From Patellaria atrata CBS 101060 (Eukaryota > Ascomycota > Dothideomycetes > Patellariales > Patellariaceae), in contig MU006096.1 of the NCBI GenBank assembly GCA_010093705.1, positions 266,204-330,203 on the forward strand: a stretch of DNA of 64,000 bases, in the 5' to 3' direction. The notes beneath the pieces are model-generated. The model did no database searches. It was given only the letters and a program-made list of their open reading frames with translations, and had not been told where the DNA came from. Positions 46,186 to 56,403 of this stretch are shown here, in pieces (positions within the stretch are counted from its first letter, which is position 1; every line of letters begins with the position of its first letter). Both the position numbers and the translations under genes were made by a program.

Positions 46186-46877
46186 TGAGCATTGTGGATA
46201 GCAGAAGTCCTAATAATCTACGTATTTCTATAGGTAGTGAACTTAGTAAGGTAGCTGCTATCATATGGAAGGTGGTCATAACGGCGGCCGGAGTTTAGGC
46301 GGTGATAAATTGATCGCGACGGGAGCACGTACGAACTTCTTTATTGCAATTCTGTTGTAGAAACGATCACATGCGACCTAATATTGCAGACTGCGACTCA
46401 ATAGCTGAAGACAAATTACCCTTTGCTCTATCAGTGTGGGCATCGGTCGGTACCTGGACGATTGCTGTACAGATCGTGCCAGACTGTTGAGAACGACTTC
46501 TAACAGAGACTTGACCGTTTGTACAGCTGAGTGGAAGGACTTTTCTATGTCGAAAATGCAATTGGGATTTTCCGTTGCTGCATTTGATAGAAAATAATCA
46601 AATCCCGTAGAGCGACTAACACCCCCTTGAAACTTGTTCCAAGCGAATCTCAACTGAGGTGCTTGTTGGAGACAATGTGGCGATTGTGGCGAATCCTAAT
46701 GCTTTCTTTTGCTTCAGCCATCCATCTCTGCTCTCCTTAGGTTTAGCTACAATCTAGTCAACTTCAATTGTATTGACCATGAAAATTATTAGGTTCCAAG
46801 TATCTTTGGAATAGCCTCTTATAACTCCAATTAGCTTTGCGTACTTGCGTATCTGTAGTCCAAGCACTCCGCACCCC
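46186..46877. promoter_or_regulatory. Divergent upstream region of the MFS gene and YVC1
   Basis: A 692-bp stretch between outward-reading genes. A minus-strand open stretch at 46378-46653 (FDYFLSNAATENPN) begins on TTG and has no supported start or partner exon, so I do not call it. Confidence 0.4.
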
Positions 46878-49072
46878 ATGAGTCGTCCAGAAACGCGTCG
46901 TACCCTCAGTGATGCGCTGAGACTCGCCCAGTCGCGGGAGGAACAAGAGACACTGCTGGGAGATGAGGAAGTTGCTGATGAGAATGGCTGCATTACGGAT
47001 TCACTATCGCAAGTAATATTCGCTCCTGATCCGCATGCTAAGCTACCCGTCTATACTAATATCCATCGGTATACTAAGCTTTCTATATCTGACTCTATAA
47101 CATGACAGCCGTTAATGAAGCGTTAGAATCCGACGACTCATTATTGCTAGCATTGATGATCCGTATACATTGAAACAATTGAAAGAGCCAAGGCTCAATG
47201 TTATGATTGTGAGACCGCTTGTTGATAAGCTCCACAATCCCAATGATGTATCAATAGGTACGGGTTTTACTTTTCATAGACTTACTCATTCAATTAGTCA
47301 AATTGAAGAGGTCTTCAAGTCTTACACTTCTCAGTATATTGCTTGCTCGTCAATCGGGTTCAATTCCTCCGTGAGCAGTCTCGCCATGCCCATCATCAGA
47401 CCGTGAGCGGTTCTCGAGCCGCTCTATGCGAGCTAGTTGCAACCAAAATCTTACGTCGTTTCGATGAAGAAAATGAGGGCCGTACAGCTTTGCTCTTACT
47501 CGCAAATGTTCTCGTTGCTCCTTTCGATCCACTTCAGAATGCTCCTGACGAAGTGATTGAGCAAAGTCGCCATGCAATTGATTGGGCTTTGCAAAAGAGG
47601 GGCGGTTATGAAGGCAAACTGATAGCTTTGGAGATTGCTATCATTTCCGAGAGCAAACATTTTACGAGCTCTATAGCTTGTCAGAAAGTGGTCGAAGCTG
47701 TCTACCATGGGCGTATCGTATACACCCCTACATCCTTCATAGACATCATCCCGGACCATTACAAGTACAAGCCGATCTCCCTATATGACCCCCGAAAGGC
47801 TCCATTGTTAAACCAGTATCGACTTGTTGTTCCTCGAACCCGTAACATTATCGAAATCTGCCAGTTCATAATGCTTATTGCTCTATATGTCGTAACGATG
47901 ACACGTCGGGATCATACTAGATGGAGTGGTTACGAAGTCGTCTTTGTCGTATACGCTTTGGGATGGCTGTTGGATGAATTTGCATCAATCTTAGCACATG
48001 GTATTGCAGTTCATACACAGGTATGTGCACTCGGGACCGAAACTCGATGAGTTCCTAACTATTTTAGAACCTCTGGTCTTTCCTGGATATGACATTTGTG
48101 GTGATATTCATGGCCTATATAGTTCCTCGGATTCATGGTTACATGATAGGGGATCTCGAAATGTGCCGGCAAGCCGTCGATATCCTCGCCACAGCCGCTC
48201 CGATACTTCTCGCACGAATTGCTTTCAATATCATGCCAGATAATATGCTCTTCATCGCGCTAAGGGCAATGATGGGAAAGTTCCTCCTTCTGACAGCAAT
48301 CTCTGTCTGGTTATCTACAGGGTTTATGCTGGCTCTGCGTTGGCTCAGTCTAGGCGGCAGCAATCCTCCAGGATCTCCCGAACACGCCGAACCCATAATG
48401 ATTGCAAAATGGATGCTTTGGATTTGGTTCGGCTTAGATGGAACCGGCATATCAAAGGCACCAGGCTTCCACATGTATCTTGGCCCGGCTCTTATGGTCG
48501 TCTTCGCCTTCCTTGGAAACACGTTGTTCCTCACGGTACTAGTCGCCATCCTTAGCGAGACATTCAATAAGTTGGCAGAAGATGCGTCCTCGGAGATACA
48601 GTTTAGACGCGCTGTCATGACCTTTGAGGGCGTCAAGAGCGATGCTATATTTGCCTACAGGCCACCCTTCAATATCCTAGCTCTAGGTGTACTTGTTCCA
48701 CTCAGGTTCGTCCTCTCTCCGCGTTGGTTTCATAAGATCAACGTAGGCATTGTCAAGATCTTAAATGCACCTATTCTTGTCGTGGTTTCTTTCTATGAAA
48801 GACAATATCTGTGGAAGACACCTAAGAAAGTACACCCCGATGGACCATCTAAACGCTCTTGGATGAGCTTTTGGAGTTTCTCTGGTTTTAGTGTTCATGG
48901 CGATATTCAGGCTTGTTTTGAAGTTGATCCGCCGCAAGAGGTTATTGATGAGATTGAGATGATAGACGAGCTCAATGATGATATATTTAAGAATGGGCTA
49001 CAGGTGCCGCAGCGGGATGTTAGTCCTGGGACACCGGATCTTAGATCTCGAAGGATGTCCAGTATAGTCTGA
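46878..49072 (+). CDS. YVC1: Vacuolar TRP-like calcium channel Yvc1
   Basis: Exons 46878-47068, 47127-47257, 47335-48020 and 48068-49072 give 670 aa. The splices restore IHRIRRLIIASIDDPYTL, VSIVYCLLVNRVQFLREQS and HTQNLWSFLDMTFVVIF, the strongest support for the model. The cytosolic N-terminal half is helical. Membrane segments include EICQFIMLIALYVVTM, VVFVVYALGWLLDEFASI, DMTFVVIFMAYIVPRI, APILLARIAFNIM and LLLTAISVWLSTGFML. The pore region is KWMLWIWFGLDGTG (about residue 450), then LMVVFAFLGNTLFLTVLVAIL. The C-terminus has an acidic stretch (EVIDEIEMIDELNDD). Yvc1 is a vacuolar cation channel that releases Ca2+ into the cytosol on osmotic shock or stretch. Introns are 58, 77 and 47 nt. Confidence 0.93.
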
Positions 49073-49355
49073 GGTAAAGAGGTCAGGATCGTTGGTCTAG
49101 ACTAGGGATAGCAATTCTGTAATATTATGCTCCTCGCATGATGAATGTGTTAACAACTCTGCTTATTTTCCTCGTCCTCTAGAGTTTGGATAGATAGTAG
49201 GTTTGAAGTAAAGTGCCAGCCGGTCATCAAAAAACCAAAGACTCGTGCTCGATTGAGCTCCCGGAGGAATCATTGGAGGTATCATCTGGTAATTACTCCA
49301 TACTTATCCAGATAACCACTTTAGGTCCCTTTTCCATAGAATCCAGTCGTTCATC

Positions 49356-50282
49356 CTATTTGTCTTCCCCTTTCAAGGCAGCTTCACACCGCTTTCTCAC
49401 TTCATCCACTCCTTGCACGCCATCCCACTTATTCAGTAAGTTCTTCACCTCTGCCCAATCCTCCTCCGCAGAGTCTATATCGCCGCTTGCAACGAGACTC
49501 CTTAATCTTGTAGGTGCAGCGAGCACCCACTTAACTGTTTGTTTCTGCCTCTGTTGGGTGGGTGGAGAGATATCATCTGCGGTGATTTTAGGTGGGGCTG
49601 GCGTTCGATCTATTAAGGAGGATGATAGCGCTGCTGCGGTCTCGGCGATGTGGGATATGGCGGGTGAGAGGGTGTTGGTGGTCGGGGTTAGGGGATCCAT
49701 GTTTGAACGCATCTACGCAACATAAAGTCAGAACAGTGAAATATATATATATATATATATAAAAACTAACGGGGTAAGGGAACTTTTCCTTACTTTCCGT
49801 ATCGTGTCAGTAGCGGCAATAAGCTTCGAATAGTTATCATAAACCAACGCCTTGCGCTCGCCATCAAGGCCCCTTATCTCTAAATTATCCCATCATCAGC
49901 CTTGAAGTCCACGTGACCCCTTTGTATTCGTTCCATCTCACCCGTGACAGGATCTTCGAAACTCACCACTCATCAAGCCCCCCTCAACTTTCAAAACACC
50001 TTCCAAACCCTCTCTCGCCAAAACGCTAGCCACATACGCCTCAGCATTAAAGCCCTCCTTGTCAAGCTCACTGCTATTATCCTCTTCCCTCCAGTCCTCC
50101 TTCAGGGCCTCCTCACTCGCGTCAGCCAACGGAGCTTTGATCCCATAGTAGTCTCGGAGCGCAGCGCGGTTCCTGCGCGCAGGTCTGGGAGCCTGTTGAG
50201 GATGAGGGCTTTCGAAGGAGGTGCGGGAGGAGGATGGGCTACGAATGGAGGTTGAGATGCGAGGGGAGGCTATTGTTGACAT
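49356..50282 (-). CDS. VPS51: Vps51, GARP tethering complex subunit
   Basis: Exons (minus strand) 50282-49967, 49879-49794 and 49712-49356 give 252 aa. Introns are 87 and 81 nt. The N-terminus is rich in S, P and R; then RRNRAALRDYYGIKAP begins the conserved part, followed by GFNAEAYVASVLAREGLEGV. The short middle exon supplies EIRGLDGERKALVYDNYSK and LIAATDTIRK, and the last exon MRSNMDPLTPTTNTLSPAI, the classic Vps51/Vps67 block. The GARP complex tethers endosome-derived vesicles at the trans-Golgi; the N-terminus of yeast Vps51 binds the SNARE Tlg1. The start of the protein falls next to RMI1, read in the other direction from a 290-bp shared upstream region. The length fits the short fungal form. 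Confidence 0.9.
49741..49761. repeat. AT microsatellite in a VPS51 intron
   Basis: About ten AT repeats inside the second intron of VPS51 (49793-49713), between donor and acceptor, so length changes would not alter the protein. Confidence 0.95.
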
Positions 50283-50430
50283 TTTGCGTACTGGTTTTTC
50301 GGGAATAGGGGACTTGGAACAATGACGGCTTGTGGGTTTGTCATGAACCTGTAGGGCTGAATTAAGGTTTTAAGGTTAGTGAGGTTAATTTATGGATCGG
50401 CGGGGGTGGGTAACTCATGCCGACCACGTT

Positions 50431-50461
50431 GACGACACGCGGAGACGACACGCGGAGACGA
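50431..50461. repeat. 13-nt tandem repeat in the VPS51-RMI1 promoter
   Basis: GACGACACGCGGA occurs twice exactly (50431-50443, 50444-50456), then GACGA. Its place between two divergent genes makes it a possible protein-binding site, but it may be a simple duplication. Confidence 0.8.
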
Positions 50462-50572
50462 TATCCTTGTTTTTCGGGTAACTATGGGTATGCCGAACTA
50501 ATTTGACGTCTCATCAGCAATCGAATGCACTACAAGACTCTCAATTCCGTTTAACGACACCTTAACACGGCG

Positions 50573-51256
50573 ATGACCACAACGAATCTCGCACAAGAGA
50601 TCTCCACCCACCTAGCCTCTAAATCCCTCTACCCATCCCAAGGCTGGCTCGACGGTTTCCTAACCTCCATACGCATCGGGACCGCACTCCCAGCTCTCAA
50701 GTCAACTGCTCAATTCCGTATCCTCGCGTCCGACATCACACAAACACTCGATCGTTCCGTAACCGCTGCGTTTCCACCCGACGTTCTTGACGCGACGAAG
50801 AAAGAAAGAATCCTTCCGGACCCTATCCCGGTGCAAGTGCTTGATGTGGAAGATATTGGGCGCAGTAGGTGGAGTCAAGTAGAGGCGATCGAGGCGGCTG
50901 AGAGGGGTGAGACAACGAAGGGAAAGGAGATTATTAGGGTTGTGCAGAGTGAAGAGCAGGGAGAGAGGAGGGATGATGAGGCGGCCGCGAGTGGGGGCCC
51001 GCATAAGGTGCTTGTGCAAGATGTGAGAGGTTCTCAGGTTTATGGAATTGAGATGTTTCCCGTCCAAGGAATGGATCTCAGCATGGGAATTGGGTCGAAG
51101 CTTCTACTGAACAATGTAGTCCTTGCACGAGGTGTACTGCTGCTGGATGCAAATAGTACGACAGTTGTGGGAGGAAGGATTGCTACAATGCATGAGGCTT
51201 GGAAAGCGGGTAGGAAAGCGAGACTCAAGAAAGCTGCGAACGAGAAAGGTGTATAA
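50573..51256 (+). CDS. RMI1: RecQ-mediated genome instability protein Rmi1
   Basis: A single-exon 227-aa protein. Helical N-terminus (LAQEISTHLASKSLYPSQGW), then an OB-fold typical of Rmi1: GPHKVLVQDVRGSQVYGIEM, GIGSKLLLNNVVLARGVLLL and TTVVGGRIATMHEAW. In yeast Rmi1 joins Sgs1 (RecQ helicase) and Top3 in the complex that dissolves double Holliday junctions; the OB-fold contacts Top3. A loop rich in E, R and G (about residues 120-150) is a variable insertion. The length is near that of yeast Rmi1. The end is basic (KAGRKARLKKAANEKG). No nonsense codons or frame problems are seen. Confidence 0.9.
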   Translation: MTTTNLAQEISTHLASKSLYPSQGWLDGFLTSIRIGTALPALKSTAQFRILASDITQTLDRSVTAAFPPDVLDATKKERILPDPIPVQVLDVEDIGRSRWSQVEAIEAAERGETTKGKEIIRVVQSEEQGERRDDEAAASGGPHKVLVQDVRGSQVYGIEMFPVQGMDLSMGIGSKLLLNNVVLARGVLLLDANSTTVVGGRIATMHEAWKAGRKARLKKAANEKGV

Positions 51257-51304
51257 AGTGAAGTTTCAGGTGACCTTCGAGTACAAAGACCTCTATCCTT
51301 CAGT

Positions 51305-51925
51305 TTGGATATCGACTCCTTTCAGGATCCCTCCGTTTGCATGGATGCTTTATTTCGAAAGCATCGACTTTTCGAAGAAGAACATCATGAGGACTCCCTT
51401 CCACACCTCGTTACTTCTCCAGACTTTATTATGAGGAGAGGTTCTGTCACCATTGTCAGAGAGTCTGCAGCTTCGACCATCGATCATTAGAGCCCCCGTC
51501 AAGATGACGATTCCTCAGCGATGCTCCACGAGAATAGAAGCGATTCGGGCGCGTACTCGGCTCACACTGACTAGAACAATGGTCAAGTTATTGACGCCTC
51601 CTACACCGACAAAATCAGTCAGACGTACAAATAGGGAGAAGGGTGCCGCGTTCAAGCCAAAAACTACAACCAAACCTCGAGCGGACGCTATAGCGGCAAA
51701 TACCACCGTCAGAGACCTGGGATTAGCTATAACAACTCTTATTCGTTCGGGTATCGTGTCCAAAAATGCGGTGATCAACACTCCATTTCGTACCCCAAAA
51801 GCGGCTATATTGGCTCGAGCCACGGAGCCTTCTCCCATTCAACCTTTCCTTATCCGAAATCTTGCGCCGACGGCAGCGAGCATCTTACTAGACCACCCTG
51901 TAGACAGTATTGCCTTGATCCCTGA
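51305..51925 (+). pseudogene. Interrupted S/N/Y-rich reading frame, possible decayed gene
   Basis: One plus-strand frame reads protein-like over about 205 codons (MDIDSFQDPSVCMDALFRKH, SAMLHENRSDSGAYSAHTD, SGKYHRQRPGISYNNSYSFG) but is broken by TAG at 51488, TAG at 51572 and TAG at 51632 before ending at TGA near 51924. Another plus frame (51453-51929, opening on TTG) and an antisense frame are open across the same bases but have shadow-like R/T- or A/V-rich composition. It could be a decayed gene or an upstream part of the unknown gene at 51984. No domain is recognised. Confidence 0.3.
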
Positions 51926-51983
51926 TTAACTATTGTGCAAATATTTAAGGCGTAATCTAGATTTCGCCGGAAAATAGCGTAAT

Positions 51984-52559
51984 ATGAGTAGAATTCTCAG
52001 TGACTGCACGAATTCCATGTCCAATGTGAGCGTTTCGGGCGTAAAGTACTATGTCCATATGAAAATCAACCCCGAACCAACCATTCTTCATCTGGATAAG
52101 GCAAAGCGTACTTTGACCCATAAGAAGCAGGCTGGACTTCCCAACCTTATGTTGGTCCCTAGTAGTAAGTTGATACAACAGTCTTCCCCAATCCTTCCCT
52201 GAAAATTTATCTCAACATACTAACTTCACAACTCAGGCCCGGTGTGGTTCAAAGTCGCTCAGCCAACTGCAGAGTCTCAAAGCACCCGAGACGGCGCCAG
52301 TTTCCTCAAGGAAGTGCAAAAGTACGGTTGTTATGTTCGCATGCATGCGAATTACGTATTTGAGCACGAAAATCTTCACGACTTGTCGAAGAGGTATAAA
52401 TTGTATGTCATTCGTCCGTATACTCGCATCTACATTCTTCCGGCGAATGAAAAGGAGAACAAGACGTTCATGACGTTGTTGGTGGGTTGTGCGGCAAGAG
52501 AGAGGGATGACAGCATAGTTCTTCCTAAGCATAGTAAGCATAGTTTAAAGACGAAGTAA
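51984..52559 (+). CDS. Unknown protein, two exons
   Basis: Exons 51984-52164 and 52237-52559 give 167 aa. The 72-nt intron has a consensus donor (GTAAGT), a TACTAAC branch site and CAG acceptor, and the join (VPSSPVWFKVAQP) keeps frame, so it is probably a real transcript. No domain is recognised. The protein is basic and mixed (GVKYYVHMKINPEP, VRMHANYVFEHENLHDLSKR, YTRIYILPANEKENKTF). There is no signal peptide or membrane span. Upstream exons are possible, because the ATG used is simply the first in frame after a stop; the interrupted frame directly upstream could be part of the same locus. Confidence 0.55.
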
Positions 52560-54290
52560 GGGTATGATCTACTGAGTGTTTGGGAGAATTGGTCTTTGCG
52601 TGCGCGATATGTGGTGCACTGTGCATTGAGGAATAGTTTCTATGGACATGTGAATGGCATGTTGCTATGGTACACATTACCCGTAGCATAGATGATCGTA
52701 TAAAGGGTAGATTGCCGCACCTGCGGTCAATGTGATCTCTTTTACAATATTCTCCTGACAGAAATGCATTTTACGATAATACTAGACAGGTTTCTATAAG
52801 TTCGTGATATATTCTCCAGGTCACATATGCACCATGGACCACCACAAAGCGTGTATAATCATATAACAGTCCATTTACAGCTCAGCTTGCCATTTTAATA
52901 ACGAAGAAAATCTCATCAGATGGTTCTTGGAGTGAGATAACACCGCAGCAACTAGTTTATGTGCATCCTTTCCTTTCCTCATCCAAGAATACACACTAGA
53001 GAAGGGGTTCAAGATAGGCTCTGCGCAGTCCAGTACACCAACTAACGGGCAGCCCTAACATAGATCCTCCCGAACCGGTGAGAATGAAGACAGAGCTTGT
53101 CCCAATCTCATGTTATCTTCGGCCATCCAACTTCCGCTCCCGCGCCGCTCCTTATCACTAAGGACAGAAACCCTGTATAGAGGACGCAATGACATCCGAT
53201 AGCAGTAGGTGAGAAGAGGAGTGGTATAGAGAACCTGTCCCTTGCTATGCTTAAATATATCGCGTTCTACAGTAAAGTGTAATGCGCATACGTGACGTGA
53301 TATCTACTTGTAATGCGGAAATAGGTGTCCTGTCGAGCTCGAGTTATTTGCGTTCAATATGGACGTGATATGCATGACCCTCCGACGTTGCCGCGCGATC
53401 TATACGGTATGGAGTTATCTCCACAATGGAGAACGGAGCCGTGCCCGAGGAAAATTGTACGATATGCTGGACGTACTGTGATGAGTGCTGAGACGGACGG
53501 ATCTATGTACGGCCAATACGGAATGACGGTACGTGAAGAGACCAGGGAGGTGGAGACTCCTTTCGATGGTATGCTACTCCGCGTATATCTTCTCTATTGG
53601 TGGTTCGTTTTTGTCGTATACTGTGCCCTTGCTGTACGGAGCTGGCATATAAACAATTTTGGGAAATTTGTAGTTAGTGCTGGAGGACCTAGCTTATGCA
53701 TTTGTACGGTTTGTACGCCCAATGTGCCGTCACATGTTGGGTACAGCACATTCAGAAACACCTGAAGCGGTAGCCGAAGAGTAGGCTGGAAGGCTATTTA
53801 CAAGCGAACGTACCATGCGACTGTCTGTAGGAGAAGACTGCAGCATCGTAACGTGGCCTACTAGTGCCAACTCCCGGCCCGGATAGGATGGTATATCAAA
53901 TTATGTTGTCGCCGTACAGAAGGAGGCCCAGATGAAGGGGTTCGGACCTGATTGAACAGACTGTTCGAATTTCACACTGCGCCAAGCTTGCTCATCTGTC
54001 CTTGTGTATACATTATATATATAGTGATCGAGGAGTGTCTAACACGGCAGAGATTGAGGCTAATATCACATGTTTTGTGCTTGATTTCTGTTGGCAATAG
54101 ATAATAATCCTAGTCTATGATCCCTGGACATGGATATGTCCTACTGTCTCCTAAACAAGATCAGTATTCAAAGGGATATGCGTGCAACGATCTGAGACTA
54201 CTCACCTCTCTTCGAATTCGGAAGCTGCATAAAACAACTCTACTGTACTGTACTACACAACCACATACAACCTCGAGTCCAGCAAATCTT
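52560..54290. other. Intergenic region, no supported gene
   Basis: About 1.7 kb. The longest frame (53325-53765, +) opens on GTG and has a hydrophobic stretch (LLYWWFVFVVYCALAV), but no ATG near its start and no known motif. I leave it uncalled. Confidence 0.45.
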
Positions 54291-54972
54291 TCAACGCCCC
54301 ACAATCCTCGCCTTCGCCTCAGGTGAAAAGCACGCCTCGCCCTGCTTCAACGCATGCACAAGAATAGGTAGCGAAGTGTCTTTGAAATCACCAGCAGAGC
54401 GAACCTTATCAAGGTCCTCAGCCAACTCTTTGGTAATCCGACGCAGATATAAAGCCGAGAAATCCAATTTCTCCGTAGGGGGTTGGGATGGTTGCTTGTC
54501 ATGTTAGAAATTCTCCAATGGAATCTGCATGATTTGGTCGAATATGGACTTACTGTAATCGCACTACTCATCTCGACATCGTCGTTTACGGTTTGATCCG
54601 CGGGTTTGGATTTTGATTTTTTACGCTTCTCTTTCTTTGGCTTTGGGATATCCACTTCTTCACTCTATGTCGAACGTTAGCAATTTGTTCTGTAAAGTAT
54701 GAGAGCTAATTGAAGCACACCTCATGGACTTCATCGTATTTTTCCCCAGACCGTAACTTTCTTTTCTGCTTGGAATCAATTACTTTTGATTGATTTTCAA
54801 CTTGATTTTCTGCGGCGCTACTTTGGGGATCCTCATCCGATGAGACTAAATTTTCGCTTCTATCAAAAAAGTATCTTCTAGAGTTGGAAGTCTAAGAGAG
54901 CATACCTTGAGTGCGCTTTTTGTTCTTCTTACGTCTTGACCTTCGATCTGATTCATCTTTAGTAGCGGTCAT
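54291..54972 (-). CDS. RSA3: Ribosome assembly protein 3 (Rsa3)
   Basis: Exons (minus strand) 54972-54906, 54859-54721, 54664-54554 and 54494-54291, about 173 aa. The last exon holds the family core: LDFSALYLRRITKELAEDLD, KVRSAGDFKDTSLPILVHAL and KQGEACFSPE. Upstream is a charged, disordered part with Lys/Arg runs (SRRKKNKKR, KPKKEKRKKSK), as usual for Rsa3. In yeast Rsa3 acts in the nucleolus in late 60S subunit assembly with the helicase Dbp6. Exons 2-4 join in phase. Exon 1 (MTATKDESDRRSRRKKNKK) has good splice sites but joins exon 2 one base out of phase, so either the first splice differs from my reading or one base is missing near 54860-54906. Confidence 0.8.
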
Positions 54973-55420
54973 GATTTGAGTTAGTTTTAGTGAGGTAGTA
55001 TGAGAGTTCGCCGTTGAAGGATGTTGTTTGACGAACCCATGTCTAAATCAAGCCTAGCCTATCATGCGTATGTACAATCTACTCGGCGCCGTAAGAAAAC
55101 CGCTTTTGATATTCTCAACGTTCAGTAATTTTCCTAGTATTTACACCGTCTAGACATAGACCTAGCAGACTCCATATGCACTATTAAACTCCGCCTCAAA
55201 TCCAGTCGCCATTTCCCGCCCAGTAAGGAGACCATGATATCCATTGAAAACCCCGGAATGCTCTCCAAAGCTCATTAGTCTAAAGCTTTTATCCCATCCC
55301 TACTGGAGTATAAGAAAATATTGCACAGTTGCAAGTCAAGCTGACCATAAGATATCGCACAACGCATGATTCCATCAAAGCATGGGCTTCGTTATCTGGA
55401 TGTACGAGTGCGCGTATTCT
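54973..55420. other. Short intergenic region between RSA3 and the Ras-like gene
   Basis: A 448-bp stretch without gene. Both neighbours are on the minus strand, so it should hold the RSA3 promoter and the 3' end of the GTPase gene. Confidence 0.45.
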
Positions 55421-56403
55421 TCACCAGCAACGCAACTTTGACCAGAAGCCTCCATTGTCTTTTCCGTCTCCTACTTGGTTTATCTTCTCATTCGTGGGGG
55501 TTAAAGGCTGCGTGCGAGATTTGGAAGTGATAAGGGGTCCTCCGCTAACCTTGAGACGACGAGCGTTGACAACGCGCTGGACGATAACTGTAACGTTAAT
55601 TAGTAATTTTCCTCGAGGCAAGCTTCTTTATGGGGACATCATACGTGCGAAAGTTTCTTCGATGTTCACCATCTCGCGGGCACTGGTCTCCATGAAGCCG
55701 CATTTCCTGCTGCGAGCCCATTCGAGCCCTTGTCGACTCGTGACCTGACGTGCTCCCTGAAGATCGCACTTATTGCCCGCGACGATGACAACTGGTTCGA
55801 CCTCACCGGAGTCAATTCGCCTCTCTTTCTCCATTTCGATCATCGACATAAAGTGGTGTAGATCATCGAGTGATCTCGGATTTGTGATATCATATACGAG
55901 GAGAAAGGCATCAGACTGGAGGTTTGAAGCCGCCCAAAGACTGCGGTATTCCTCTTGACCCGCGGTATCGGTGAGCATGAGGAAGTATGTGCGTCCATCA
56001 ACCGTGCGCGTGACGGAGTATGAATCTTCTGTAAAGGTCAAGCAAGTCAGCTATTATCGCAATTACTATGTTGCCTGGATATTGTACACGAGAAGATCAC
56101 AGGGTGACAAGCGATGAGGGGTCTAAGGAGAGGCGAACCTATAGTGGGATCATATCTATGGGCGGGATGTTAGCTAGATCATTTTAAAAGTTCAATTCTG
56201 AGAAGATGCTCACTCATGCGTCCATTGACTCCTGACCAGGCGTAACGTGATTGAGGATTTACCTGTGTGTTAGGTCTGTGTCAGTTTCTCCTCTGTCATG
56301 AACAATTGCAATTTGCACTCGACTGGATGTACGGAGATAAGGTATTCGTACCACAACCACCATCACCGCATACGGTTATGGAAATTCTGTTCGAATCGTC
56401 CAT
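55421..56403 (-). CDS. Ras-family small GTPase without a CaaX tail
   Basis: Five exons (minus strand): 56403-56352, 56262-56214, 56155-56139, 56028-55645 and 55587-55421, giving 222 aa. All GTPase boxes appear after splicing: GDGGCGKSS (G1), YDPTIEDSY with the switch I threonine (G2), DTAGQEEYR (G3), NKCDL (G4) and ETSA (G5). Exon 3 has only 17 nt and encodes YDPTI plus split codons, so splicing it is essential. The effector region matches Ras and Rap rather than Rab or Rho. The C-terminal extension is S/T/K-rich and ends FWSKLRCW: the cysteine is followed by one residue, so no CaaX, CC or CxC prenylation motif is present. Membrane attachment may use the basic, aromatic end instead. Introns are 89, 58, 110 and 57 nt. 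The subgroup is not assigned. Confidence 0.88.

Noticed and set aside
53325-53765. 146-codon plus-strand frame with a hydrophobic segment
   Set aside because: It opens on GTG with no suitable ATG near the start, and no family is recognised.
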